Shown here: positions 50,948-59,411 of the stretch, piece after piece
Layout: the number at the start of each line of letters is the position of its first letter
How positions within the stretch are numbered: position 1 is the stretch's first letter
Source: Armatimonadota bacterium
Lineage (GTDB): Bacteria; Armatimonadota; Fimbriimonadia; Fimbriimonadales; Fimbriimonadaceae
Length of the DNA: 64,000 nucleotides
Reading direction: 5' to 3'
NCBI GenBank assembly: GCA_023392285.1
Contig: JAEVZK010000010.1
Span: 1 to 64,000 of the forward strand
Program-made: the position numbers and the translations under genes
Notes under the pieces: generated by a model
What the model saw: only the letters and a program-made list of their open reading frames with translations
What the model was told of the DNA's origin: nothing
Databases searched by the model: none

Positions 50948-51337
50948 TCAGTCGCGTGGATCTGCCTCGGATTGGGGCTGCTGCCGAAGGCGATCCTCGC
51001 CCTTTGTGGTCAAAGCGAATCCTTGTCCATAGCTTGTGGCTGAGGGAGCGTCGCCATTGATAGCTCTTGGACCAGGCCGAAGAAAGCCCGTCATGACGAG
51101 CTCCCACGCCGCATCCATGTAGAGCCGGTGCAATTGCTCCATGGTGAAGGGCTCGTCTTCCTGTTCGTGGATGTTGTCAAGAATCTCCGCCAACCAGGGA
51201 AGGTACAGATCGAAATCGTGCGATTTTTCAATGGTGCGCTTTTCGGTTGCCCTTCGGTTTTCCGCGATAAATTCGAACAGGTATTCCTCCGCTTCCGGCA
51301 AAGTTCTTACCAAACGGCCCTTCGGATTTTGAAACAT
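50948..51337 (-). CDS. Hypothetical protein, ~129 residues
   Basis: Starts MFQNPKGRLVRTLPEAEEYL; charged and helical, with LYLPWLAEILDNIHEQEDEP and LHRLYMDAAWELVMTGFLRP. The last part (GFALTTKGEDRLRQ) resembles the end of a winged-helix domain, a guess only. ATG 51337 has TAACAT 8 nt upstream. It lies 19 nt before the proline dehydrogenase start and may be cotranscribed. The function is unknown. Confidence 0.6.
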   Translation of the reverse strand: MFQNPKGRLVRTLPEAEEYLFEFIAENRRATEKRTIEKSHDFDLYLPWLAEILDNIHEQEDEPFTMEQLHRLYMDAAWELVMTGFLRPGPRAINGDAPSATSYGQGFALTTKGEDRLRQQPQSEADPRD

Positions 51338-51371
51338 GATCAACTATGTTACGATGCAGAACACCCGTTTG

Positions 51372-51400
51372 TTGAGATATCCCTGGATGAGCCGTACACT
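51372..51400 (+). promoter_or_regulatory. Promoter of the GNAT gene (leaderless)
   Basis: TTGAGA (51372-51377), a 17-nt spacer, TACACT (51395-51400), then 6 nt to GTG 51407. This fixes the start of the GNAT gene well inside the longer open frame beginning at 51128. Confidence 0.65.
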
Positions 51401-51406
51401 CTAAGC

Positions 51407-52012
51407 GTGCTCTTCAAACGCGATCCACGATCTCTGTCGCTGACGACAGAGCGGTTGGTCATCCGGCTTCCGCAGCGGGGTGACGAAGGCGCGATTGCAC
51501 GTTACTACGAAGAAAACCAGGCGTTCTTGCAGCCTTGGGCGCCTAGCTTAGACGAGACCTACTTCGATGCTCGAGCCTGGCGAGAGCGGATCGATGCGAT
51601 CATCTCAGAGTTCAAGCACGGGCGAGGTGCCCGTCTCATTTTCCTGCCATACGATGAATCTCATGAGGTTCTCGGGATGGCGAGTTTGACGAATATCACC
51701 GGCTTTCCCTCTTACTCGTGCCAGCTCGGTTATTCGATGAGTGCCAACTCCGAAGGACGTGGTCTTATGACCGAAGCGCTGAGAGCCATCCTCTCCTACA
51801 CCTTTGGCGAGCTGCAGCTCCACCGGATCGAAGCGAACTACATCCGCCGAAATCGAAAGAGCGGACGAGTGCTGGAGAAGCTTGGATTTCGAATCGAGGG
51901 AGAATCCAAGGCTTATCTTTTAATCAACGGAGCTTGGGAAGATCACATCCGCACCGCCCTCCTCGCCGAAGAATGGAAAGAAAAAGCTCCGAGCGGTAAC
52001 ACTCGGAGCTGA
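51407..52012 (+). CDS. GNAT-family acetyltransferase (RimJ/RimL-like)
   Basis: 201 residues: LTTERLVIRLPQRGDEGAIA, then EVLGMASLTNI, LGYSMSANSEGRGLMTEAL (acetyl-CoA pyrophosphate loop region near 110) and LQLHRIEANYIRRNRKSGRV followed by LEKLGFRIEG. This is the RimJ/L type that acetylates protein N-termini such as ribosomal Ala/Ser, but specificity is not predictable. The open frame upstream (to 51128) runs antisense to the hypothetical gene and is not needed. The 3' end contains a terminator serving the convergent gene. Confidence 0.9.
   Translation: MLFKRDPRSLSLTTERLVIRLPQRGDEGAIARYYEENQAFLQPWAPSLDETYFDARAWRERIDAIISEFKHGRGARLIFLPYDESHEVLGMASLTNITGFPSYSCQLGYSMSANSEGRGLMTEALRAILSYTFGELQLHRIEANYIRRNRKSGRVLEKLGFRIEGESKAYLLINGAWEDHIRTALLAEEWKEKAPSGNTRS
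51985..52010 (-). terminator. Rho-independent terminator of the 52034 gene, embedded in the GNAT 3' end
   Basis: AGCTCCGAG (51985-51993) and CTCGGAGCT (52002-52010) are perfect inverted 9-mers. On the minus strand the stem is followed by TTTTC. It is encoded inside the last codons of the convergent GNAT gene. Confidence 0.8.
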
Positions 52013-52033
52013 CGATGTTAGGAACTCGGTTCC

Positions 52034-52543
52034 TCAGCCGTTCATTGGCCAGAGAGCCCAGGACATTCCGCCCTTTTGGACCAGCTTCATCACCACGTCC
52101 GTCTCGGCAACGGTTGCGCCGCTAAACCACTTCGTCAGAACGCCTTGTTCTCCGCCGCTAAGACCCTTGTTTAACGCATCCCACACTTCGATGTAGCCCA
52201 TCGGCTTCTGGTTCATCTCCATGTTCTTCATGTCTGCATAGCCCCAGCCGGTAGAAGGCATCGTTCCCATGCTTGATGCGCTGTCGCTGACCGCATTCAC
52301 GATCGCCTTTTGAAGCACGTAGCCCCATGCGCCATTCATTCGGCGGAACATCGTCCGCAAAGTATCGCTCTCAGCTGCGTTCAGAGTGTGATCCGCCATC
52401 CACCACAGTTTATCGGTCGTTTCATTTCCGGAGGACGGTCGCTTAACCCAAGGACCTTGCATGTTCATGTCGCTGTCCTGTGCGGGGGCGACTGCGACGA
52501 TGCCCATAACTGCAACTACTGCTGCGATTGTTAGCTTCTTCAT
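52034..52543 (-). CDS. Secreted protein of unknown function, 169 residues
   Basis: A signal peptide (KLTIAAVVAVMGIVAVAPAQ) is followed by a Met/Trp-rich mature domain: TTDKLWWMADHTLNAAESDT, RRMNGAWGYVLQKAIVN, GYIEVWDALNKGLSGGEQ. The mature part is helical. No family is recognised. A good ribosome-binding site (TTAGGAGA) lies 6-7 nt upstream, unlike the leaderless genes nearby. It is followed by the terminator at 51985-52010. Confidence 0.65.
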   Translation of the reverse strand: MKKLTIAAVVAVMGIVAVAPAQDSDMNMQGPWVKRPSSGNETTDKLWWMADHTLNAAESDTLRTMFRRMNGAWGYVLQKAIVNAVSDSASSMGTMPSTGWGYADMKNMEMNQKPMGYIEVWDALNKGLSGGEQGVLTKWFSGATVAETDVVMKLVQKGGMSWALWPMNG

Positions 52544-52767
52544 TCTTGCTCTCCTAATTTTTGTAGTGAAGCACCTGGGAGCACTCCATACGCGTTAGAA
52601 ACGCAAAACATACAAAGGGTTCCCACCCCGCCAGAAATGCAGCAATGTACATAAAGAGGTGAACAACCTGTGGGTTTGTCCCTTAATGAACAAGACTTCT
52701 TTGGAGTGAAGAGAAAGAGCGGTGCGAGTCTGTACAATGAACCTCCCACCCAAATGAGGACCTCACC

Positions 52768-54141
52768 ATGATTGCCGAAGATCTCCTTCCCCTGCACAGC
52801 CTCGAAGCCGAAATGAGCACACTCGGTTCGATGATCCTGTCGGACAGAGCCGCTGAAGAGATCGTAACCATCCTGGAAGATGTCGATTTCTATCGCCCAG
52901 CCCATCAGGAAATTTTCCGAGCGATGCGGCAATTGGTCAACAATTCACGCCCGATCGACTTAGTCACGTTGAGAAATGAACTCGTGGCTCGCGAAAAACT
53001 TTACGAAGTCGGTGGCGAGGACTACCTGATCCAGGTTGCTGAGTATGTTCCCAGTGCCGCGAACGCCAACTATTACGCGCAAATTGTCCTAGACAAAGCA
53101 ACGCTCCGGCGCCTCGAAAAGGCAGGTCGCGAGATCATTGGCATCGTCCGAGAAGCCGATGAGTCGTCGGCGGATGATCGAGTAGACAAGGCGGAGCAGG
53201 CCGTATTCGAGGTGGGCAAGAAGCGTCTGGGCAGCTACTTCACCCCAGTATCGAGCCTCGCCAAAGAATTCTTTATCGACGTCGATAACATCATCGAAAG
53301 CGGAGAACCCCTTGTGGGTATCACCAGTGGCTTTAGCGATCTCGACAAAATGACCACCGGGTTTTACGGCGGTGATCTCGTCATTATTGGCGCGCGGCCT
53401 TCGATGGGAAAAACCTCGCTGGTTTTGGATTTTGCCTTGGCCGCGGCAAGGGAACGAAAGGGAGCTGTCGCCGTTTTCTCCTTGGAAATGAGCGGACTGC
53501 AGCTCGTGCGAAGAATGGTTTCGATGGTGAGCGGCGTCAGCAGCCACTCTTTGAAGAACCCGAACATTTCCGCCGACATGTATCGCAAGCTGGCGGATGC
53601 TTGCGAACACCTCTATTCACTCCCCATCCATATCGATGATGCATCCGACGTCACTCCACTGGAAATGCGTGGTAAGTGCCGGCGTCTCAAAGCGGAGCAG
53701 GGTCTCGCATTGGTAGTTATCGACTACCTTCAGTTGATGAGGGGAAGTCGCCGAACTGAGAATCGCACTCAGGAAATCAGCGACATCGCGCGATCCATCA
53801 AGGCCATGGCGAAGGAGCTCAAAGTTCCAGTCATCGCCCTTTCCCAGCTAAACCGTGGCGTCGAGGCTCGCGACGACAAGCGCCCTGTTCTGTCGGACAT
53901 CCGTGAATCGGGATCGATCGAGGCCGAAGCTGATCTTGTCATGCTGCTTTACCGAGACGCCTACTACAAGGCAAAGGAAGAAAAGCGGGAAATCGACATG
54001 GACCCAGACAATGTCGAAGAGGCTGAAATCATCATCGCCAAGCATCGTAACGGACCAACCGGCAAGGTCATCCTCGGCTTCCAGCCGTCCTATGCGAGGT
54101 ACCGGCTCCTTACGAACCGCTATAGCGACTACGGCGATTAA
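52768..54141 (+). CDS. dnaB: Replicative DNA helicase DnaB
   Basis: 457 residues: an N-terminal DnaB domain (PLHSLEAEMSTLGSMILSD), a linker, then the RecA-like motor with Walker A GARPSMGKTS near 210, VVIDYLQLMRGS (Walker B region near 315), and VIALSQLNRGVEARDDKRPV and ADLVMLLYRDAYY near the end. It unwinds the fork as a hexamer. No intein is present and the length is normal. The ATG has GAGG 7 nt upstream, and TACAAT (52733-52738) could be its -10. No DnaA boxes were noticed nearby. Confidence 0.96.
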   Translation: MIAEDLLPLHSLEAEMSTLGSMILSDRAAEEIVTILEDVDFYRPAHQEIFRAMRQLVNNSRPIDLVTLRNELVAREKLYEVGGEDYLIQVAEYVPSAANANYYAQIVLDKATLRRLEKAGREIIGIVREADESSADDRVDKAEQAVFEVGKKRLGSYFTPVSSLAKEFFIDVDNIIESGEPLVGITSGFSDLDKMTTGFYGGDLVIIGARPSMGKTSLVLDFALAAARERKGAVAVFSLEMSGLQLVRRMVSMVSGVSSHSLKNPNISADMYRKLADACEHLYSLPIHIDDASDVTPLEMRGKCRRLKAEQGLALVVIDYLQLMRGSRRTENRTQEISDIARSIKAMAKELKVPVIALSQLNRGVEARDDKRPVLSDIRESGSIEAEADLVMLLYRDAYYKAKEEKREIDMDPDNVEEAEIIIAKHRNGPTGKVILGFQPSYARYRLLTNRYSDYGD

Positions 54142-54473
54142 TGGGGAGCGTCCAAACCGATGCTCCTTAGCAACAAACCAAGTTTGTTGAGCTGAATCGG
54201 AAAGGAAACTAGGCAAGTGCCGACAAAGGAGAAGGTCGCCTCGCCTTGCTCTACATGGATCGACACTGAACACGTGGAATTCTCAAAGAAAAGTCCAGTT
54301 TCGCCCGCTAAAATACGGTGAAGCTCGGAAGGTTTAACTGCGATCTCGCTGATCTGGTCCTCGTTGCGGAGGCGAAAATAGAAAGTTTTCTGGGGCGAGG
54401 CACACAAAAGGACTTCTCTTCTCTGACCATCTTCGAAGCCGGTCCAAAGCTTAACCTGGTGATCTGAGTTCAT
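54138..54473 (-). CDS. Hypothetical protein, 111 residues
   Basis: From ATG 54473 (MNSDHQVKLWTGFEDGQRRE), preceded by GAGG 9 nt upstream. Alternating hydrophobic strands (EVLLCASPQKTFYFRLR, SVSIHVEQGEATFSFVGT) suggest a small beta domain. No family is recognised. It overlaps dnaB by 4 nt at the 3' end. The frame is open to 54524, but the upstream start lacks a ribosome-binding site. Confidence 0.55.
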   Translation of the reverse strand: MNSDHQVKLWTGFEDGQRREVLLCASPQKTFYFRLRNEDQISEIAVKPSELHRILAGETGLFFENSTCSVSIHVEQGEATFSFVGTCLVSFPIQLNKLGLLLRSIGLDAPH

Positions 54474-54590
54474 CTGGCAGCCTCGCGCATAGTATTCTTC
54501 AAGGGGTGAAGCAGACTGTAGCACAGCCGCTTTCGCATTTTCAATTGGAAGTTAACGAATTTTGCCTAAACATTGCTCAATGGTGATTCG

Positions 54591-55841
54591 ATGAAGATTT
54601 TAATCTTAGGATCAGGTGCCAGAGAACATGCCCTCGGCTGGAAGCTCGCTCAGGAAAATGACGTGTTCGCTACACCCGGGAATCCGGGGATTGCCCAGGT
54701 GGCGACCGTCCTCGAAGGATCACTGACGGATCCCCAGGCTCTGCTGCGGCTTTGCCGTGAACATCATTTTGATCTCGTGATCGTTGGCCCCGAGGACCCG
54801 CTGATCGCCGGTGTGGCAGACGTGTTGCGACAAGACGGCCACACGGTCTTCGGCCCCGGAGCATCGGGAGCAAGGTTGGAGGGTTCGAAAGCATTTTCCA
54901 AAGACTTGATGCGGACTGCAGGCATCCCCACAGCGGAAGGGAAGTCTTATGACCGATTCGACGAGGCGATCGCGGCGTCACGGCAGATGTTCGCCTCTGG
55001 ACATCGTGTGGTTGTGAAAGCAAGCGGGGCCGCCTTGGGCAAGGGAGTTGTCGTATGCGATGCTGCGGATGAGGCCGAAGACGCACTCCACCACATGATG
55101 ATCGAGAACGCTTTCGGTGAGGCTGGAACCACCGTCGTCATCGAACGTCGCCTTACTGGTCCCGAGTTCAGTTTAATCAGCCTTTGTGCAGGAGACCGAT
55201 ATTGGAGTTTGCCGGTCGCGCAGGATCATAAACGCGCACTGGACGGAGATCGAGGACCGAACACAGGCGGCATGGGCACGTATTCACCCGTCCCTTGGAT
55301 TTCCGAAGAGCTGGTGCAACGCACCGAGGCGGAAGTCGTAGCCCCAGCGCTGGCCGCTTTACGAAAGCAAGGCGTGGACTTTCGAGGAGTCCTTTTTTCA
55401 GGGTTGCTCCTGGAAGGAGGACAGCCCTACTGCCTCGAATTCAATGTAAGGTTTGGCGACCCGGAGATTCAAAGCCTCGTGATGCGGATCGGTTCAGGGC
55501 TCGGCGAAGCCCTACTTGCCTGCGCCCAAGGCGAAGTCCCTCCAGCTCTGGAGGTAAAGAACAATGCAGCAGTGTCAGTTGTGCTTGCGAGCGCAGGATA
55601 TCCTGGGGCGTACCCGAAGGGCTTACAGATATCGATCTCAGAATTACCAGAGGGGGTGACCGTTTTTCATGCTGGCACGGCTTATCAAAACGGGAAACTC
55701 GTCACGTCAGGTGGACGGGTTCTCACTGTCACCGGCGTTGGCCGTGACCTTCATTCCGCTCGATCGCTTGCGTACCGAGCGGCAAACCTGATCCACTTTG
55801 ACGGCAAGCACATGCGGACCGATATCGGTGCGTTAGCGTAG
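54591..55841 (+). CDS. purD: Phosphoribosylamine-glycine ligase
   Basis: 416 residues starting MKILILGSGAREHALGWKLA, the N-terminal signature of GARS. GPEDPLIAGVAD, RTAGIPTAEGKSYDRF, QDHKRALDGDRGPNTGGMG and CLEFNVRFGDPEIQSL are further motifs of the ATP-grasp domain. It joins glycine to phosphoribosylamine in purine synthesis. No other pur genes are adjacent. It overlaps the convergent oxidase-like gene by 9 nt. Confidence 0.96.
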   Translation: MKILILGSGAREHALGWKLAQENDVFATPGNPGIAQVATVLEGSLTDPQALLRLCREHHFDLVIVGPEDPLIAGVADVLRQDGHTVFGPGASGARLEGSKAFSKDLMRTAGIPTAEGKSYDRFDEAIAASRQMFASGHRVVVKASGAALGKGVVVCDAADEAEDALHHMMIENAFGEAGTTVVIERRLTGPEFSLISLCAGDRYWSLPVAQDHKRALDGDRGPNTGGMGTYSPVPWISEELVQRTEAEVVAPALAALRKQGVDFRGVLFSGLLLEGGQPYCLEFNVRFGDPEIQSLVMRIGSGLGEALLACAQGEVPPALEVKNNAAVSVVLASAGYPGAYPKGLQISISELPEGVTVFHAGTAYQNGKLVTSGGRVLTVTGVGRDLHSARSLAYRAANLIHFDGKHMRTDIGALA

Positions 55842-56333
55842 CTCGATCTTTCCGTGTTCACCTTGGTCGTATTCCTTGCCGGTCATAGCTGCTTTAGCGA
55901 ACCCAATGAGCTGGACGATCTTGCTCGAAGGCGCATCCCAATATTCAGCCCGTGATACGGAGATGCGGAGAAGCGCCAATTCCGGATCGTCCAATCCATC
56001 TGGGAACCACGCTTTGAGGATCGGTGTCCAGAGCTCTTCCATTCTTTTGCGATCTTGGATTAGTTCTGCTTTCCCCGAAACCGACACGTAGTTTTGCGCA
56101 CCCTTGTCGCAGTAGCTCACGTTCGTATGGCTGTCCCGCATGAGCTCACTCACCTTAGGTGAGTGCTCTTTGGTGAAGAAATAAAGATCGCCATCAAACT
56201 CCACTTCGATGGTGCCCATTGGACGGCTCCGAAGCTCCCCATTTTGGTCAATGGTCGTGAGCATGGCGATCTTCGCATCCTTGATCAGGTCATGCAGCTT
56301 CTTCGTGTCGTCAGTTCTCTCGGATGTGGACAT
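55833..56333 (-). CDS. Pyridoxamine 5'-phosphate oxidase-fold protein (general stress protein 26-like)
   Basis: 166 residues: LIKDAKIAMLTTIDQNGELR, SRPMGTIEVEFDGDLYFFT, SHTNVSYCDKGAQNYVSVSG and a C-terminal LLRISVSRAEYWDAPSSKIV. This split-barrel pattern is that of the YdaG/GSP26 group, flavin- or cofactor-binding proteins induced by stress. The true substrate is unknown. I chose ATG 56333; a GTG at 56369 is possible and would place the start 5 nt from the upstream stop. Confidence 0.85.
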   Translation of the reverse strand: MSTSERTDDTKKLHDLIKDAKIAMLTTIDQNGELRSRPMGTIEVEFDGDLYFFTKEHSPKVSELMRDSHTNVSYCDKGAQNYVSVSGKAELIQDRKRMEELWTPILKAWFPDGLDDPELALLRISVSRAEYWDAPSSKIVQLIGFAKAAMTGKEYDQGEHGKIELR

Positions 56334-56373
56334 GCTCTGTTCGACTGTTTGCCGAACGAGGCGGTTCACTTCG

Positions 56374-59322
56374 CTAGCCCGTAAGTTTCCATCCCTGCTT
56401 CGCCTGCTTACCGTTGACCGTCACCTCGATTGTGTAATCGCCTACGGGCAAGTACTGCTGTCTTGAGCTGGCAAAAGGATCGGCTAGCACATCTTCCGCT
56501 GTGCGGACCACTCGCTTGCCCGTCTGTTTTGGCCCTGGAGTTCCAACCTTCAAATCCAGTTCGAAGAAGTTGTAACCGGTTAAGGCATCAAACGTGCTTT
56601 CCTTCACTACTTTCCCCTCCTTGTCGAGAATACGCACGGTTGCCGGTCCAGCGGTCTTCGTGTAGAAAGAGCCTTTAACGGTCGGGGTCGGTGCCTCGAT
56701 GAAAGGCGAGTTAAATCGGCCAGAGATGTAGCCCCAGTTTGGATCACGGCGTTTGTCATCCACCGTAAAGAGCGTCAAGTCCTTGGAGCGAATGTCGGGA
56801 GTGAGTTGATAAATAAGTTCGAGAGGCAGCACCCAAGCACTCCGGGCGTGGGTCGCAATCACCAGGTCGTGCTCCCGTGCTTGGACGACCAAGTCATGCA
56901 CTGGGATATGAGGCAAGCCCGCCGTGATTGGCTCCCAATGGTCGCCACCTGAGTAGCTCACGAACACGCCCATATCCGTTCCCACGAAGAGCATGTCCTT
57001 GTGATCTGGATCCTCTCGAATCACATTAATCGTTTCGTTTGGCAGATCGCCTGCAATGGATACCCAGGTCTTCCCGAAGTCCGTCGACTTGTACAAGTAC
57101 GGAGCAAAATCGTCGTCTCGGTAGCCGCTCTGGGCGCAATACACCGTTCCCAAATCATATTTGGACGCAACTACGCGACTCACCCACTTATCAGGCGTAG
57201 GTGTTGTGCAGTCCTTCCAAGTGACGCCGTTGTCCGGAGTCATTTTCACGTTGCCGTCGTCACACCCGACATAGATAAGCCCAAACTGCAAGGGCGACTC
57301 GCTGATGTCTTTGATCGTCGAGAAGGGAACGTTTCCGTTCGGCTTATTCTTCGTCAGATCGGGAGAAATGGCGGCTAAGCTTCGTCCCTGGTTGAACGAT
57401 CGGAACAACTTATTGGCCCCATAGTAGAGGATGTCGCCGTGGTAGCCCGACACGATGACCGGGGTGACCCAATTGAATCGGAGTGGATTTTCGCGAGTGC
57501 TCCGAGGCTTCACAGACCAGCGTTCCTTCGTCTTCTGGTTAATCCCTTCCTCGTCCCCAAACTGGGAACCGACGTACACGGTGTCTCCCCCGTCTCTAGG
57601 ATCGACCGCAACCGCCGAGCCATCACCGCCGTTCAGGGCGATCCAGTCATTTGGATCGCTGATCCCCGGTCGGTAGTTGCTCGGGCCCTTCATGACATTG
57701 TTGTCTTGAAGGCCCATGTAGATGTTATAGGGAGACTTGTTGTCGACGGCAATCGTCGTTCCTTGCCCGACCGGAGCCACAAAGTGGCGCCAGTGATTTC
57801 CATCATCACGCGTCTCATACAGTCCGCCATCGCAGCCTACGGCAATGTGATTGGAATCGGCCGGATCGAACCATACCGAGTGGAAGTCCACATGAGCTTC
57901 GCGCGCTGCAAATCTCCAAGTCTTGCCACCATCTTTGGTTCGGGTCAGCTGAGTGCCAGTCGCGAACACGTCCTCCGGATCTTTTGGATCAATCACAATG
58001 TTGCCGAAATAGTAGTAGCTATTTCCACCGAGTGATCCGCTGTCCACCTGACGCCAGGTTTTTCCGCCGTTATCAGTCCGAAGCACTTCGCTCAAGATGG
58101 CGGGAGAGTCGAAGATCGGCCCCTTCTTGGAAATTTCCTTCCGGACCTGCTCCATCGTCATCTTCTTGTTCTTAACAGCCTCGCGCGTCTCTTCCAACTT
58201 CAGACTTGAGGGTGCGTAGCTCTTCCAGAAAACCTCCAAGACCTTCGGATCGAGGGCAAGGAACAAGTTCTCGTCGAGCAACAGGAATCGGCGGGGAGTG
58301 AGCACGCCTGCAGGAACTTTCTCATCGGCGTCTGCCCAGTCGGGGTCTTGGCCATGATTGTCGACGTAGACATACATGCGATCAGGATGACTCTGGCTAA
58401 TTGCAAGTCCAATCCGCCCCGCTTCCTCACCATGTGGCAGTTCTGAGATCAGCTTCCAAGTCTTTCCTGCGTCAACGGACTTATACACTCCGCTGCCCGG
58501 GCCAGATTCCCGGAAATCCCATGCTTTGCGGTCGCGGTCCCAAGCGGCGGCATAAAGAATCTTGGAATCGCGAGGGTCCATGACAAGATCGATCACCCCG
58601 GTTTGGTCATCGAGCTTGAGGACGTGCTGCCAAGTCTTGCCGCCGTCGATGGTCTTGTAAACGCCGCGCTCAGGATTTTGACTGTAAAGATGCCCCATCG
58701 CCCCGACATAGACCGTGTTGGGATTATTTGGATCGATGAGAATACGCCCGATGTGGTGGCTCTCGGGCAGCCCCATGTACTGCCATGTCTTTCCCGCGTC
58801 AGGCGACTTGAAGATGCCGGTCCCGGCATAGCTAGTTCTTTGGCTGTTGTTCTCGCCCGTGCCCAGCCAAATCGTCTTTCCATCTTTGGCAATGGCAAAG
58901 TCCCCGATGCCGAAGCTGCTGTAGTGATCGAATAGACTCGTCCAAGAGTTTCCCCCATCGTCGGTTCGCCACAGCCCACCGGTAGCGTAGCCCACAAATA
59001 GCGTATTCGGCTTGCCGGGGATTCCCTCGATATCGACAACGCGGCCAGACTGAATCTCCGGTCCGACGCACCGCCAACTCAGATTGCCAAACGGTGAAGC
59101 GGCCTCCATCTGGAGGCGCTTGTCATACCCTTTCAACCATTGGTCGGCAGGCATCCCGATGGTTTTCGGATGAAATTTCTCGATCTGCTCCCGAACATCG
59201 CGCCGAATGTCACCTCCCTGTGAAGGTGGAGCTTCCCGGTCAGGATCATTCTCCTCCTGACCGAAGGCGTAACTGAAGATGAGGAACGACGTGAACAGGA
59301 GGGCGGAAAAGCGCGAAGCCAT
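56374..59322 (-). CDS. Large secreted BNR/sortilin-like beta-propeller protein
   Basis: 982 residues with a signal peptide (ASRFSALLFTSFLIFSYAFG). Many Asp-box/BNR units are visible, for example LWRTDDGGNSWTSL, IFKSPDAGKTWQYM, VYKTIDGGKTWQHV, VYKSVDAGKTWKLI and RTKDGGKTWRFA, forming one or two beta-propellers of the VPS10/sortilin-xyloglucanase superfamily. The last ~130 residues (after SRSAWVLPLE...) form a separate beta domain. Substrate and activity are not known; such proteins are abundant in secretome-rich bacteria. ATG 59322 is 8 nt after TATTAT; TTG 59331 would overlap the -10. Confidence 0.88.
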   Translation of the reverse strand: MASRFSALLFTSFLIFSYAFGQEENDPDREAPPSQGGDIRRDVREQIEKFHPKTIGMPADQWLKGYDKRLQMEAASPFGNLSWRCVGPEIQSGRVVDIEGIPGKPNTLFVGYATGGLWRTDDGGNSWTSLFDHYSSFGIGDFAIAKDGKTIWLGTGENNSQRTSYAGTGIFKSPDAGKTWQYMGLPESHHIGRILIDPNNPNTVYVGAMGHLYSQNPERGVYKTIDGGKTWQHVLKLDDQTGVIDLVMDPRDSKILYAAAWDRDRKAWDFRESGPGSGVYKSVDAGKTWKLISELPHGEEAGRIGLAISQSHPDRMYVYVDNHGQDPDWADADEKVPAGVLTPRRFLLLDENLFLALDPKVLEVFWKSYAPSSLKLEETREAVKNKKMTMEQVRKEISKKGPIFDSPAILSEVLRTDNGGKTWRQVDSGSLGGNSYYYFGNIVIDPKDPEDVFATGTQLTRTKDGGKTWRFAAREAHVDFHSVWFDPADSNHIAVGCDGGLYETRDDGNHWRHFVAPVGQGTTIAVDNKSPYNIYMGLQDNNVMKGPSNYRPGISDPNDWIALNGGDGSAVAVDPRDGGDTVYVGSQFGDEEGINQKTKERWSVKPRSTRENPLRFNWVTPVIVSGYHGDILYYGANKLFRSFNQGRSLAAISPDLTKNKPNGNVPFSTIKDISESPLQFGLIYVGCDDGNVKMTPDNGVTWKDCTTPTPDKWVSRVVASKYDLGTVYCAQSGYRDDDFAPYLYKSTDFGKTWVSIAGDLPNETINVIREDPDHKDMLFVGTDMGVFVSYSGGDHWEPITAGLPHIPVHDLVVQAREHDLVIATHARSAWVLPLELIYQLTPDIRSKDLTLFTVDDKRRDPNWGYISGRFNSPFIEAPTPTVKGSFYTKTAGPATVRILDKEGKVVKESTFDALTGYNFFELDLKVGTPGPKQTGKRVVRTAEDVLADPFASSRQQYLPVGDYTIEVTVNGKQAKQGWKLTG

Positions 59323-59411
59323 CAACGTCAATAATACGCATTTTCACGCCTTGCTCGTCAAATCGCCTGATTCAGCTTGACAGACCCGATGCGTTGTCCA
59401 GAATATAAGCA

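Noticed and set aside
51128..51406. Extended N-terminus of the GNAT protein
   Set aside because: It would be antisense to the hypothetical gene at 50948-51337, and a consensus promoter sits directly before GTG 51407.
52544..52767. Replication origin near dnaB
   Set aside because: No dnaA, no DnaA-box cluster and no AT-rich unwinding region were seen; only promoters for the divergent genes are likely here.
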